DNA of 34,641 nucleotides from an uncultured bacterium (GCA_902761145.1 CACWJA010000005.1:1-34641), one strand, 5' to 3'; positions 23,300-31,919 are shown, numbered from the stretch's first letter. Program-made: numbers and translations. The notes: generated by a model from the letters alone, not told the origin.

Positions 23300-24129
23300 T
23301 ATTTACTCCTCCGATGTTTTTTACGTTTATCTTTTTCTGTTGGCTCAATATCACCTAGAATCACTTCTGGTGCTGCTTTGCGTTTTTCTATTTTAACACT
23401 GATAGGTTGAGGTAGATTGTGATCGGCGACTGTCTTAACATCGGTATCAATCTGACCATCAAGCATATTAATAACCCTAGTGGCATAGGTGGTAAGGGAA
23501 GGGTTGTGGGTTACCATGATGATGGTATTACCTTCTTCGTGAATTGATTTTAGCTCTTCCATAACGATATGGGAGGATCTAGAATCTAGGTTACCAGTGG
23601 GCTCATCTGCTAAAATTATTTCTGGATTACCTACGATGGCACGGGCGATAGCTACACGCTGTTGCTGACCACCTGAAAGTTGATATGGAAAATAATATTC
23701 GCGTTCATCCAAGTGAAAACGTTTTAGAGTAGAGGAAGCGTTTTTCAAACGGGATGTCTTGGAGTATCCAGTATAAACTAGCGGCAGAGCAACATTCTCT
23801 ATAATTGGTAAATCTTCGATAAGATTAAAATCTTGGAAAATAAAACCGATTTTCTTAGCCCGAAGACGCGCTTGGCGCTGGGCGGAGATACTAGCAACAT
23901 CCTCCCCGTTAAGCATATATTCGCCATATGAAGCCCTATCTAGAAGGCCGATAATGTTTAGCAGTGTGGTTTTGCCACATCCGCTTGGCCCCATAATCAT
24001 AATAAATTCGCCACGTTTTATGGTTAGATCGAAATCTTTCAGAGCAAAAGATTCCGTATCGCCATATCCGTAGCGTTTAGTCAAACCTTTCAGTTCGATA
24101 AGTATATTTTCGCTCACCTCTTTCTCCAT
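23299..24129 (-). CDS. MacB/LolD-type ABC transporter ATPase
   Basis: 276 residues. Walker A GPSGCGKT at 47-54, [12 protein letters not shown]-loop, [14 protein letters not shown] signature, [11 protein letters not shown] Walker B and the H-loop in MVTHNP. The C-terminal ~45 residues are an extra Lys/Arg-rich tail (ending KRKKHRRSK) not needed for the fold. The start follows a degenerate copy of a tRNA-Ser 3' end by 20 nt; no convincing promoter box or ribosome site is visible, only a weak AT-rich stretch. Confidence 0.93.
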   Translation of the reverse strand: MEKEVSENILIELKGLTKRYGYGDTESFALKDFDLTIKRGEFIMIMGPSGCGKTTLLNIIGLLDRASYGEYMLNGEDVASISAQRQARLRAKKIGFIFQDFNLIEDLPIIENVALPLVYTGYSKTSRLKNASSTLKRFHLDEREYYFPYQLSGGQQQRVAIARAIVGNPEIILADEPTGNLDSRSSHIVMEELKSIHEEGNTIIMVTHNPSLTTYATRVINMLDGQIDTDVKTVADHNLPQPISVKIEKRKAAPEVILGDIEPTEKDKRKKHRRSK

Positions 24130-24148
24130 GTATTTTGTTTTAATTTTT

Positions 24149-24164
24149 TGGCGGAAGCGAGAGG
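24149..24164 (-). repeat. Duplicated 3' end of tRNA-Ser(GGA)
   Basis: 16 nt identical to the tRNA 3' end including CCA (minus strand CCTCTCGCTTCCGCCA), 191 nt downstream of it and 20 nt before the ABC ATPase start. Where the tRNA has TTCGAAT, this copy reads ATTATACA, so the T-loop is destroyed. Confidence 0.75.
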
Positions 24165-24194
24165 GTGTATAATCCTCAGTGCTTAGAGCCGCCT

Positions 24195-24339
24195 AGTTAC
24201 CTTTATTCTTATATAAAAGCAGAAAACTTCGTTTTCGTATATCTCGTCTAAAACATTAATTATAATAAATTATAATTAATGTTTTATTCTCGATTTATGT
24301 AAAAGCTATGCTTTTACTGCTTTTATTGATAAGGTAACT
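24195..24339. repeat. 145-nt nested inverted-repeat element after tRNA-Ser(GGA)
   Basis: The outer arms pair 9 bp (24195-24203 with 24331-24339) and, after an asymmetric internal loop, 10 bp more (24213-24222 with 24317-24326). Inside are three hairpins: GAAAAC/GTTTTC (24222-24236), a perfect 16-bp stem with a 4-nt loop (24250-24285) and GTAAAAGC/GCTTTTAC (24299-24317). One arm abuts the tRNA CCA. It could be a structured RNA or a small MITE-like element; no coding capacity. Confidence 0.75.
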
Positions 24340-24429
24340 TGGCGGAAGCGAGAGGATTCGAACCTCCGGTACGGTTGCCCGCACACACGCTTTCCAAGCG
24401 TGCTCCTTAAACCACTCGGACACACTTCC
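24340..24429 (-). tRNA. tRNA-Ser(GGA)
   Basis: 90 nt, class II with encoded CCA. Acceptor GGAAGTG pairs with CGCTTCC (one T-G), anticodon stem CACGC/GCGTG encloses TTGGAAA, giving anticodon GGA for UCC/UCU; long variable arm; T-arm GGTTCGAATCC. Its 3' half is identical to that of tRNA-Ser(CGA). Confidence 0.95.
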
Positions 24430-24440
24430 GTCTTAAAATT

Positions 24441-24449
24441 ATTTTAGCA
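24441..24449 (-). promoter_or_regulatory. Extended -10 promoter of tRNA-Ser(GGA)
   Basis: Minus-strand TGC-TAAAAT, -10 at 24441-24446, 11 nt before the mature 5' end, implying a leader of only about 4 nt. Confidence 0.55.
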
Positions 24450-24469
24450 TATTTTAAAATAAAAGAATG

Positions 24470-25624
24470 TTATTTTTTGCTTAAAATTACTAAATTTTCT
24501 ATATGCGGAGTGCGGGGGAAGAAATTAAATGGCTGTATTTCAACAATTTGATACTTATCAAGAAGTATAGAAATATCGCGAGCCTGGGTGGCCGGATTGC
24601 AGGATAGATAGACGATAGAAGGTGGGGTGACTTCTAGGAGCCTATTGATTAATTTGTTGTCGCAGCCTGCACGAGGCGGGTCTAATATTACTGTGGTATC
24701 TGGGGTGATATAATCTAAAGCGTCTTCGGATTTTATCAATATAGATTTGACATTTTGGAGGCCATGAATATTATTGAGGGATTCTTGATAGGCGGATTTA
24801 TTGGACTCCACTAAGATAAGATAACGATCGCGAGCTACAGAGAGACCAATAGTACCTACACCGGAATAGAGATCTAATACTTTGTCTGTAGTAATGTATT
24901 TTTTGATTTCTCTTAAGGCTAATTCATAAACTGGGAGGTTAATTTGGAAAAAGCCATTGGGTGAGTAAGAGTATGCATAGTCAAGAATAGTATCGGTAAG
25001 GGGAGGGAAGGACGGATGAGATTTGCCGTTTTCGTATAATCCGCCAGAAACTTCACCAGCCTGATTGCACCTAAGTAAGAGTGACTGATATTTGCGAGCT
25101 TCTTCATGACGAGAATTAAGCTCCGTTATGATTTCGGTGGCTTTTTGGAAAATCTCGGGACACTCGATGGAGGATTTACTAATTGGGACTTTACGATGGG
25201 AGCCGCGAGCGTGAAAAGCTAAGCTAATTTTATTAGTAGAATTATCCCAATACAAGGCATACTCCATTTTGTTACGATAGTGATATGGCTGATTATTGGT
25301 AACAATGGGGGGTACATCTATATTTATGTGGTGCTCGCGAAAGATTTCTGCCACTAGGGCGGATTTCTCAATACCTTCTTGATTCCAGTCTAGGATTTGC
25401 CAGGGGGAAGTCGACAAAAAGCAATCGTCATGCGGCTGAACTCTGTGTGGTGACGGGGAACCAATATTCGTGGCGATAGCTTCGTAATAGTGAGACTTTT
25501 TCTTGGCAATATCGTATTCCACAACATCTTCACCCGGGAGAGCATTCCAGAAAAATATCTTGCGGCCATCCGGCATGGTGCCGATGGCTTGCCCACCAGG
25601 GATGAATTTGTCTACATGAATCAT
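24470..25624 (-). CDS. TrmA/RlmD-family RNA (uracil-5-)-methyltransferase
   Basis: SAM-dependent methyltransferase making m5U in tRNA or 23S rRNA. 384 residues. N-terminal TRAM-like domain (about 1-55), FFQIN at 225-229, SAM motif DLYSGVGTIG at 251-260, LDPPRAGC at 314-321, catalytic Cys in SCNP (341-344), and the C-terminal FFPRTPHIE block. The four-Cys Fe-S cluster pattern of RlmD is not evident. The family does not distinguish tRNA U54 from rRNA targets by motif. Leaderless-type promoter 6 nt upstream. Confidence 0.9.
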   Translation of the reverse strand: MIHVDKFIPGGQAIGTMPDGRKIFFWNALPGEDVVEYDIAKKKSHYYEAIATNIGSPSPHRVQPHDDCFLSTSPWQILDWNQEGIEKSALVAEIFREHHINIDVPPIVTNNQPYHYRNKMEYALYWDNSTNKISLAFHARGSHRKVPISKSSIECPEIFQKATEIITELNSRHEEARKYQSLLLRCNQAGEVSGGLYENGKSHPSFPPLTDTILDYAYSYSPNGFFQINLPVYELALREIKKYITTDKVLDLYSGVGTIGLSVARDRYLILVESNKSAYQESLNNIHGLQNVKSILIKSEDALDYITPDTTVILDPPRAGCDNKLINRLLEVTPPSIVYLSCNPATQARDISILLDKYQIVEIQPFNFFPRTPHIENLVILSKK

Positions 25625-25630
25625 AGTGGC

Positions 25631-25639
25631 ATTATAGCA
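25631..25639 (-). promoter_or_regulatory. Extended -10 promoter of methyltransferase gene, leaderless type
   Basis: Minus-strand TGC-TATAAT, -10 at 25631-25636, 6 nt before ATG 25624. Confidence 0.65.
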
Positions 25640-25745
25640 AATTATTAATTAATAAGCTATGAGTTGATAGTGGCCTCGCTTCCCCTACTTATGACTGTCT
25701 CAGGTTTTGAGATAATACGCGTTGTTTTACAATTATGACAAAATA

Positions 25746-25754
25746 TGTTAAAAT
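25746..25754 (+). promoter_or_regulatory. Extended -10 promoter for gene 25765-28002
   Basis: TGT-TAAAAT, -10 at 25749-25754, 10 nt before ATG 25765. An alternative TACAAT lies at 25727-25732. The box overlaps the longer ORF start at 25735, which argues against that start. Confidence 0.45.
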
Positions 25755-25764
25755 AAGTTTAATT

Positions 25765-28002
25765 ATGTCGGCAGATGAATTGCTAAGGTCAAACGAAGAG
25801 ATAGCACTTACTAATACTCAATATGTTTCCAGTGTGAGCGGAAAAAGTGCAAAACTTAAATCTAGTAAAAAGAAGATTTCTTGGGGCGCTACGGGGTTGG
25901 TGATAGCCATGGTAGCTGTAGCTGCTGTGTTTTTTAGTTCGGGAAACTTGATTCCAGCTAAGATACAAGAGAGACTAATAGAAGAAACCGACGTGCAATA
26001 TGCAGATATGGTTGCCAGTAAAATGCTGGCTTTCCAGCAGGCGATGTATCAAGGTAATATACCAGACGATACTGCGGAAAATTTAAAGAGCGATGGTATA
26101 ACTGTAGGATATATAGAAAATGGTGAATTCGTAGAAGATAACAAGAGTGGAGTAAGCAGCGTATTAAAAACAAGCAAAGAAATAATTACCGCGGATGATT
26201 TTATTACTAAAGTATATGACGATATTACTATTTATAATGCTATAAATAATGCAACATATGGTAGGGCTGCAGGATATTACGATGAGGAGGCTTATGAAAT
26301 ATTCGATGAGATAGGTACTTCACGTAATAATTACTCCAGTGATGTGAGTATTAGTGAAGTGATGGATAAAATGATGGGGGAGGGAAGCAATGTAAGGGTT
26401 AATAGTGTATCCTTAGTGGAAGAAACCAGGGAAGATCCAGACACTGGCGAAACTGAAACCACTTATGAATATATAGAAAACGGCGCAGTTGCAAGATCTA
26501 GCAGTGAGGCGGGTGAATTCATTGAATCTGTGCGCACAAAGATTACAGCATCCGACGAAACAGAGTCTACACTAGAGTCTGCAGATAGTCTAAAGGTGGC
26601 AGATACTATATCTAAAGAACAGCGATCTAGCTTATTTTATTTATTGTTTATGGAAAATGTTAGTAAAATGAAGGCTGGGGATGGCAATGATTCCCAAATA
26701 CACGAAGCAATGAATTACCTATACACTTCTTCCGAGACGGAAGTAGTAGATGTAAAAACTGGCAAGGTAATAAAGATAAGTGGTACAGCACTAGATTCAC
26801 CAAGCTTATATTCGGTACTAGCAAATAGTGACAATCTAAATACGGAGATGGTGGGGAATTATTCTTCGGATAGAATTATAAAAACCGTAGAAAATCAGAT
26901 GAACAATAATAACGGCGCCTCCGATATAATAGTTGACACTGTGACGTCTACTGAAAACAACACGAAGGGTTCGGTGGGTAGACTTATCATTGATGATACC
27001 GCGGTTGGATCAGCCGAGATATTAAATAAAGTAGAGCCAACGGTAAATACCTCTCTTGTAGATAATTCTTATAGCAGTACTAGAGGTGTAAATGCTGGTG
27101 AATTCTTGGTAGAGGGAGCTATAAACGTAGGGAAGAGGCTAGCTAAGGCCAGTGGTGCAACGGCTGGGGACAAAGACGCCACGGTGGCATACCGAAGATT
27201 AAATTCTAAAATCCTCGCCCTAGAGGCTAAATCCGACAGAATGAAGCGGAGTCCATTTGATATAACATCTCGTAATACCTTTCTTGGATCTATAATATAT
27301 AATTTTGCTGTAGCGAGCAGCAATCTTAGCGGAATAATTAATAAAGTAAATACCCTACCAGCCGTTACTGGCCAATCTATACTGGCGCTAGTATCTAGCA
27401 CTTATGCAGATGGAGATGTTGGGTATTTGAGTAATTTGGGTGATTGCGAAACTTATAGTACTATCGGCGCTGTGGGGTCGGCACAATGTTCAGAGATTGC
27501 TACGTTTGACACATCCACGCTTAACGATCCATTTAATAATCAAGAGTTTATAGATTTTATAGAAGAGAACACTACTTTAGACAATAATGGTGTACGAAAA
27601 ATAAATGACGATTCTGTGTTGGCCGATTTTATTATATATAATAATGAACGAAAAACACCACTAGGAGTAACAGATGGAGGTATACTAGATTCATTATCTG
27701 GCGGTACTGGATCTATTCCTTTTATAGGTAGTATTTTGGAGCTTATAGAATTATTCCTAGGTGCAGATGAGAACGACACGAGAATAGCTACTGGTGAAGC
27801 ATTCGTGAACTCATCAGACAATGCTGACTGGCAGACATATAAATACGCACAACGATATGTATCGTTGGCACGTGCCACATCTATACTAAGGCAATACTCT
27901 ACTGACGAAACAGCATATACTGATATGAAGTTTTTCGAAGGAAACGAAAACCCCGTAGTAGCATACAAGAAGCATTATTACGAGAATATCGCCAAAAAGT
28001 AA
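25765..28002 (+). CDS. Large single-pass extracytoplasmic protein, unknown
   Basis: 745 residues from MSADELL; a start ten codons upstream (25735) is possible but overlaps the promoter. A polar N-terminus (1-38, ending KSSKKK), one membrane helix (about 40-58), then about 680 residues outside: acidic, Ser/Asn/Thr-rich and mostly helical, with a hydrophobic segment near 515-540 (NFAVASSNLSGIINKV and following) and another near 635-655 (GSIPFIGSILELIELFLG). Only two or three Cys. I cannot assign a family; the size and topology suggest a secretion or adhesion component. It converges on recF with no spacer: the stop codons abut. Confidence 0.75.
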   Translation: MSADELLRSNEEIALTNTQYVSSVSGKSAKLKSSKKKISWGATGLVIAMVAVAAVFFSSGNLIPAKIQERLIEETDVQYADMVASKMLAFQQAMYQGNIPDDTAENLKSDGITVGYIENGEFVEDNKSGVSSVLKTSKEIITADDFITKVYDDITIYNAINNATYGRAAGYYDEEAYEIFDEIGTSRNNYSSDVSISEVMDKMMGEGSNVRVNSVSLVEETREDPDTGETETTYEYIENGAVARSSSEAGEFIESVRTKITASDETESTLESADSLKVADTISKEQRSSLFYLLFMENVSKMKAGDGNDSQIHEAMNYLYTSSETEVVDVKTGKVIKISGTALDSPSLYSVLANSDNLNTEMVGNYSSDRIIKTVENQMNNNNGASDIIVDTVTSTENNTKGSVGRLIIDDTAVGSAEILNKVEPTVNTSLVDNSYSSTRGVNAGEFLVEGAINVGKRLAKASGATAGDKDATVAYRRLNSKILALEAKSDRMKRSPFDITSRNTFLGSIIYNFAVASSNLSGIINKVNTLPAVTGQSILALVSSTYADGDVGYLSNLGDCETYSTIGAVGSAQCSEIATFDTSTLNDPFNNQEFIDFIEENTTLDNNGVRKINDDSVLADFIIYNNERKTPLGVTDGGILDSLSGGTGSIPFIGSILELIELFLGADENDTRIATGEAFVNSSDNADWQTYKYAQRYVSLARATSILRQYSTDETAYTDMKFFEGNENPVVAYKKHYYENIAKK

Positions 28003-29019
28003 CTATTGGTCGTTTTGGATATTAGCTATATCTTCTACACTAGTGATAATTACTTGGTTATCTTGAAAATTCTTTACCAAACATTTGCGGCGTACAGGAT
28101 CCAATTCGGAGAAAACATCATCTAGTAAGATAATGGGGCGTTTACCTGATTTAATATAGATTAGATTCGCTTCAATAAATTTGAGTGCTAATATTAGAGA
28201 TCTAGATTCACCACGTGAGGCTGAACCATCCGCGTGCGCATTATTGAAATTGAATACATAATCATCATGATGCACACCAAAGCTAGTGTGGCCGAGATAG
28301 TGGTCTTTTTCAAAATTAGCTTCTAGGATATTTAGATACTTACTCTCGTCAGGTGAAGGTACGCTAGTTTGATAAAGGACTTTTACACTATCCTCATTAC
28401 TAGCAATAGAGCGGTAAGTGTCCGTAATATATGAATTAATTTCTTGGATAAATTGTTGGCGCATATTATACAAATCTGCACCATATTTGGATAACATGAT
28501 ATTCCACGAAAAAACAGAATCTGGGGATATAATATCGGATTTGAGTAGCTCATTGCGCTGACGGATCGCTTTGTCATATCTAGAGAGCGCTGATGCATAT
28601 GAACTGTCAAATTGACTAAAAATCCTATCAAAATAGGTACGCCGCCTGGATGGGGCGTGATCTATGAGGTTAAGATCGGATGGCTGAAATAATATTACTG
28701 GGTATTTATTTTTGGCTGGTAGTCGGCGCGTTTTCTTATTCATAACAATAAAAGTCTTTACGGAGCCATCATATGTCACCGTGCTAGATTCGCCATTATT
28801 ATAAGCTATCTCGGCTCTGTAAAAATCTGCACCACGCTTGATGATGTCATGATCTGTAGCACGAAAACTTTTACCCTGAGTAAGAATATAGATAGCCTCA
28901 AGAACAGAAGTTTTGCCGCTGCCATTTTTTCCTAAAATAAGTGATGTATTATCTGTACATTGTAAAAAATAGTTGGAATGATTACGAAAATTTGATAGTT
29001 TGACAGAGTTAATAATCAT
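28003..29019 (-). CDS. recF: DNA replication and repair protein RecF
   Basis: SMC-like ATPase loading RecA at gaps. 338 residues. Walker A GKNGSGKT at 30-37, the ABC-type signature in SASRGESRSLILALKF, Walker B PIILLDDVFSELD, and a D-loop following. The ATG overlaps the dnaN stop (ATGA), so it is translationally coupled in the dnaN-recF pair. Confidence 0.95.
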   Translation of the reverse strand: MIINSVKLSNFRNHSNYFLQCTDNTSLILGKNGSGKTSVLEAIYILTQGKSFRATDHDIIKRGADFYRAEIAYNNGESSTVTYDGSVKTFIVMNKKTRRLPAKNKYPVILFQPSDLNLIDHAPSRRRTYFDRIFSQFDSSYASALSRYDKAIRQRNELLKSDIISPDSVFSWNIMLSKYGADLYNMRQQFIQEINSYITDTYRSIASNEDSVKVLYQTSVPSPDESKYLNILEANFEKDHYLGHTSFGVHHDDYVFNFNNAHADGSASRGESRSLILALKFIEANLIYIKSGKRPIILLDDVFSELDPVRRKCLVKNFQDNQVIITSVEDIANIQNDQ

Positions 29020-30116
29020 GAGTTTAGTGGCATTACAATATGAGTATAATTATCGGATTTTTGATTGCGAATAACTATCGGTGCAATACGATCAGAAAAA
29101 TCAAAACGTAGGCTTTTTTCATCTAGTGCATTGATGGCATCTAGGAGAAATTTGGAATTGAGATTGATTTTGCCAGACTTATTGACTTCGGTATTAATAA
29201 TAGAATCGTTTTCTCCGAACTCATTAGTGATAGATTTGACGGAGAAGATATCTGGCTCCATAGCTTCGCAAACGATAGCTCCACCCACTGAGCGAGCAAA
29301 GAGGGCAGCAAGTTTAGTGACACGAGTTAGCTCTTCGCGACCCAAGACTATATGTATATTGCAATCTTTAGGAATAAGCTTTTGGTAATCAGGAAAGCTA
29401 GCGTCGATTAATTTTGAAATTATCTCTATTTCACCAAGACGAAAACGTACGAGGTCTTCATTGAAAGTAATTTCTACTTCTTCTGCGTCGTCATTAATAG
29501 ATCGTAATACTTCCTGGAGGGAACTAGATGGCACGATTGCTTTTACTTCGCTTTCTACATTGTTGATGATTTTTTTCTCAGCCAATCTGTAACCGTCGGT
29601 AGCGGCGATAGCTAGGGTGTGATCTACTGTATTAAAATACACTCCAGTAAGTGCTGGGCGAGTGAGGTCGTTGGAGCTAGCTACGGCTACCTGCCCAACG
29701 CTTATTTTAAAATCATCGGTATTGATCTTATAAACTACTGCTGAAGATTCGTCTATTTCTGGTAATTCTGGGAAGTCATCAGCGATCGTACCGTTGATAG
29801 TGGATGAATATTTACCTGCACTAATGGTGACTTTAGTATCTGTGGAAGAAATTTCAATAACTTCTCCTCTAGGGAGATTGGATACAAATTCGGCAAGTAA
29901 TTTGGCTGGTACGGTAACTACACCATCTTCAGAGTCTGATACTGGTAAGAAATCCACTATAGCCATGTCTAGATTGGTGGTGACTAATGAAACCTTCTTA
30001 TTATCTACCCTAATAAGGACGTTATTAAGTATAGGTAATGTGACTTTTCCTATAGCTATGCGGCTAACATTATTAAGAGCTTTGCTCAACTTGTCTTGTG
30101 TAACTTTTATTTTCAT
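29016..30116 (-). CDS. dnaN: DNA polymerase III beta sliding clamp
   Basis: Ring clamp tethering the replicative polymerase, 366 residues, usual length. Three repeated clamp domains, N-terminal MKIKVTQDKLSKALNNVSR, DDFPELPE loop, RPALTGVYF, and the C-terminal YTHIVMPLNS that contributes to the partner-binding pocket. GAAAGGA precedes the ATG. It sits between recF and the origin spacer. Confidence 0.97.
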   Translation of the reverse strand: MKIKVTQDKLSKALNNVSRIAIGKVTLPILNNVLIRVDNKKVSLVTTNLDMAIVDFLPVSDSEDGVVTVPAKLLAEFVSNLPRGEVIEISSTDTKVTISAGKYSSTINGTIADDFPELPEIDESSAVVYKINTDDFKISVGQVAVASSNDLTRPALTGVYFNTVDHTLAIAATDGYRLAEKKIINNVESEVKAIVPSSSLQEVLRSINDDAEEVEITFNEDLVRFRLGEIEIISKLIDASFPDYQKLIPKDCNIHIVLGREELTRVTKLAALFARSVGGAIVCEAMEPDIFSVKSITNEFGENDSIINTEVNKSGKINLNSKFLLDAINALDEKSLRFDFSDRIAPIVIRNQKSDNYTHIVMPLNS

Positions 30117-30383
30117 AAAAATCCTTTCTATAATTATATTAATAATAATTTATTTAATTTGTAGTAGTAATAATAGGGTGTGTGGAAAAGTGGAAAAGAT
30201 TCTTTATATACAGGGGTAAATAAGCTGTGAAAAACTTGGTGGGAAACGTAGGAAAACTTGGTGGGAAACGTGGATTTTGCACACAAGGAATGGCTGTGGT
30301 GTAAAAATGCACAAAGTTTTGCTAGTAAAATGAACAAAGTTTTACATATAGATATACACAAGATTTCCACATGAACAAATTTT
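30117..30383. other. Replication origin spacer (dnaA-dnaN), oriC part 1
   Basis: AT-rich spacer of 267 nt. From the dnaN side: an AT-rich stretch (30131-30160), trinucleotides TAG-TAG-TAA-TAA-TAG (30162-30176), a short GG-TG stretch, a DnaA box TGTGGAAAA (30181-30189) with a weaker second (30190-30198), two 19-nt direct repeats (30231-30249 and 30253-30271, period 22), two 17-nt repeats with one difference (30304-30320 and 30327-30343, period 23), ATTTCCACA (30363-30371) and TTATCCATA at the dnaA stop. This is the layout of a bacterial origin unwinding region. Confidence 0.8.
30162..30189 (-). other. DnaA-trio unwinding module
   Basis: Read on the minus strand: DnaA box TTTTCCACA, then CACC, then CTA-TTA-TTA-CTA-CTA. 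This is the order box, G/C stretch, trios described for the basal unwinding system of Bacillus subtilis, pointing toward the AT-rich stretch next to dnaN. Confidence 0.65.
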
Positions 30384-31745
30384 TTATCCATAAATACTCT
30401 CCTTTATTTCCTCGATTTGATCACGTAGGGCGTAATCTAGCTTAAGATCGGAGTCTATTTTGCGGAGACCATGCATGACGGTGGTGTGATTTTGTAAGCC
30501 TACTTCTGTGGCGATCTTGGTAGTGCTAAGATTTAGCTCTTTGGACAATAAAAACATAGCGACTTGTCTGGCGTTTTTGATATTAGAAACTCTAGAACGG
30601 CTACGAATATCTTTACTGCTGAGATTATAGTATTTGGCAACTTTATCTACGATTTGTTTGGCAGAAACAGGACGTAATTTTGAGGATTTATTGATACTAA
30701 CGGAACCGTTTTTAATAAGCTCTAGTGGGGTAATACCCCTCACCTCAGACATCAATAGGATAGTAGAGAATTCGCCTTCTAGATCACGAATATTGGTATT
30801 GACGTTTTCGGCGATATATTCGATTGCTTCTTGCTCTATATCTACGCCAGATAATTCAGCTTTGGCACGAAGGATGGCACATTTGTCTTCGAATTTTGGC
30901 AGTTGGAGGTCAAAGGCTCCGGCCCAAGTAAGACGTGAGGCTAGGCGTTCGTCTACTGTTTTGATTTGGCTGGGGAGGCGATCGGATGTAACAATAATTT
31001 GCTTATTGAGTTGGTATAGGTCGTTAAAAATATTAAAGAATTCTTCTTGGGATTTTTCCTTATTAACTATAAATTGAAAATCATCCACGATGAGACAGTC
31101 TAGTTTGCGGAACTTGAGGTTGAATTCTTTACCTTTGCCATTTTGGATAGCATCGATAAAGTCTGAATAAAAATGAGAAATGGGAGTATAAAATATTTTA
31201 AAATCTGGGTGAAGCCGAAGGATTTCGTTGCCGATGGCTTGAACTAAGTGAGTCTTACCGAGACCAGGTCCACCATAAAGAAAGAATGGATTGTAGCGAT
31301 CTCCTGGTGAGGCGATAATATTACGGGCGGCCGATACGGCTAGATCGTTATTGGAGCCGACGATAAAATTGTCTAGGGTGTATTTTTGATTGAGTCCAGT
31401 GGAACGGTAAGGGTCTAGATTGGATTTGGTTTTAGTGATATGAGACTTTATGGGTGATATATCTACGTGGCGGACTTCTCTTGGGTGGGAGGTAATCTTA
31501 GTGCTGGAAGATGATACTTCAAAAGTGATATTAGTAACCTGGACATTATTGTGTTCTAAGGCTGCTTTGATAATATCTGAATAGCGATTATTGAGCTGTT
31601 TGACAAAAAAAGAATTCTTAACACCTATGGAGATATTACCATTTTCTGCAGATAGGAGGGAAGTACCCTGAAACCAGGTGGAAAAATTAGCGGCTGATAT
31701 TTGTTGCTCTATTTCAGCTAATACGTTTTTCCAAACGTCGTACAT
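30384..31745 (-). CDS. dnaA: Chromosomal replication initiator DnaA
   Basis: Origin-binding AAA+ initiator, 453 residues. Domain I (1-75), a linker (76-115), AAA+ domain from KYTLDNFIVG (121) with Walker A GGPGLGKTH (158-166), Walker B IVDDFQF, sensor motifs, and a C-terminal helix-turn-helix. The DNA-binding signature reads GLQNHTTVMHG where most bacteria have G-G-R-D-HTTV-x-H; the Asp that contacts the DnaA box is Asn here. AAAGGAGG lies before the ATG. A DnaA box at 31788 overlaps the -35 region, suggesting autoregulation. Confidence 0.97.
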   Translation of the reverse strand: MYDVWKNVLAEIEQQISAANFSTWFQGTSLLSAENGNISIGVKNSFFVKQLNNRYSDIIKAALEHNNVQVTNITFEVSSSSTKITSHPREVRHVDISPIKSHITKTKSNLDPYRSTGLNQKYTLDNFIVGSNNDLAVSAARNIIASPGDRYNPFFLYGGPGLGKTHLVQAIGNEILRLHPDFKIFYTPISHFYSDFIDAIQNGKGKEFNLKFRKLDCLIVDDFQFIVNKEKSQEEFFNIFNDLYQLNKQIIVTSDRLPSQIKTVDERLASRLTWAGAFDLQLPKFEDKCAILRAKAELSGVDIEQEAIEYIAENVNTNIRDLEGEFSTILLMSEVRGITPLELIKNGSVSINKSSKLRPVSAKQIVDKVAKYYNLSSKDIRSRSRVSNIKNARQVAMFLLSKELNLSTTKIATEVGLQNHTTVMHGLRKIDSDLKLDYALRDQIEEIKESIYG

Positions 31746-31766
31746 TGATTGACCTCCTTTTGAACG

Positions 31767-31775
31767 ATTATATCA
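31767..31775 (-). promoter_or_regulatory. Extended -10 promoter of dnaA
   Basis: Minus-strand TGA-TATAAT, -10 at 31767-31772, leader about 15 nt with AAAGGAGG. DnaA box TTTTCCACA (31788-31796) covers the -35 area. Confidence 0.65.
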
Positions 31776-31787
31776 TAAGAAGTGGAG

Positions 31788-31919
31788 TTTTCCACAGGTT
31801 TTGTAGGGACGATGATATTGTGTTGTAATATAATAACATTCAAACAGTAGTGAAGTTATCAACAAGTAGGGTGATATCTCTGGAGTGGATGTGGAAAACT
31901 TTTTGATAATTGTGGAAAA
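31788..31919. other. DnaA-box cluster between dnaA and rpmH, oriC part 2
   Basis: Four boxes: TTTTCCACA 31788-31796, TTATCAACA 31856-31864, TGTGGAAAA 31890-31898 and 31911-31919. The last lies in the rpmH promoter spacer. The variant TTTTCCACA recurs in both origin spacers, so it may be the preferred box of this DnaA. Confidence 0.65.
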
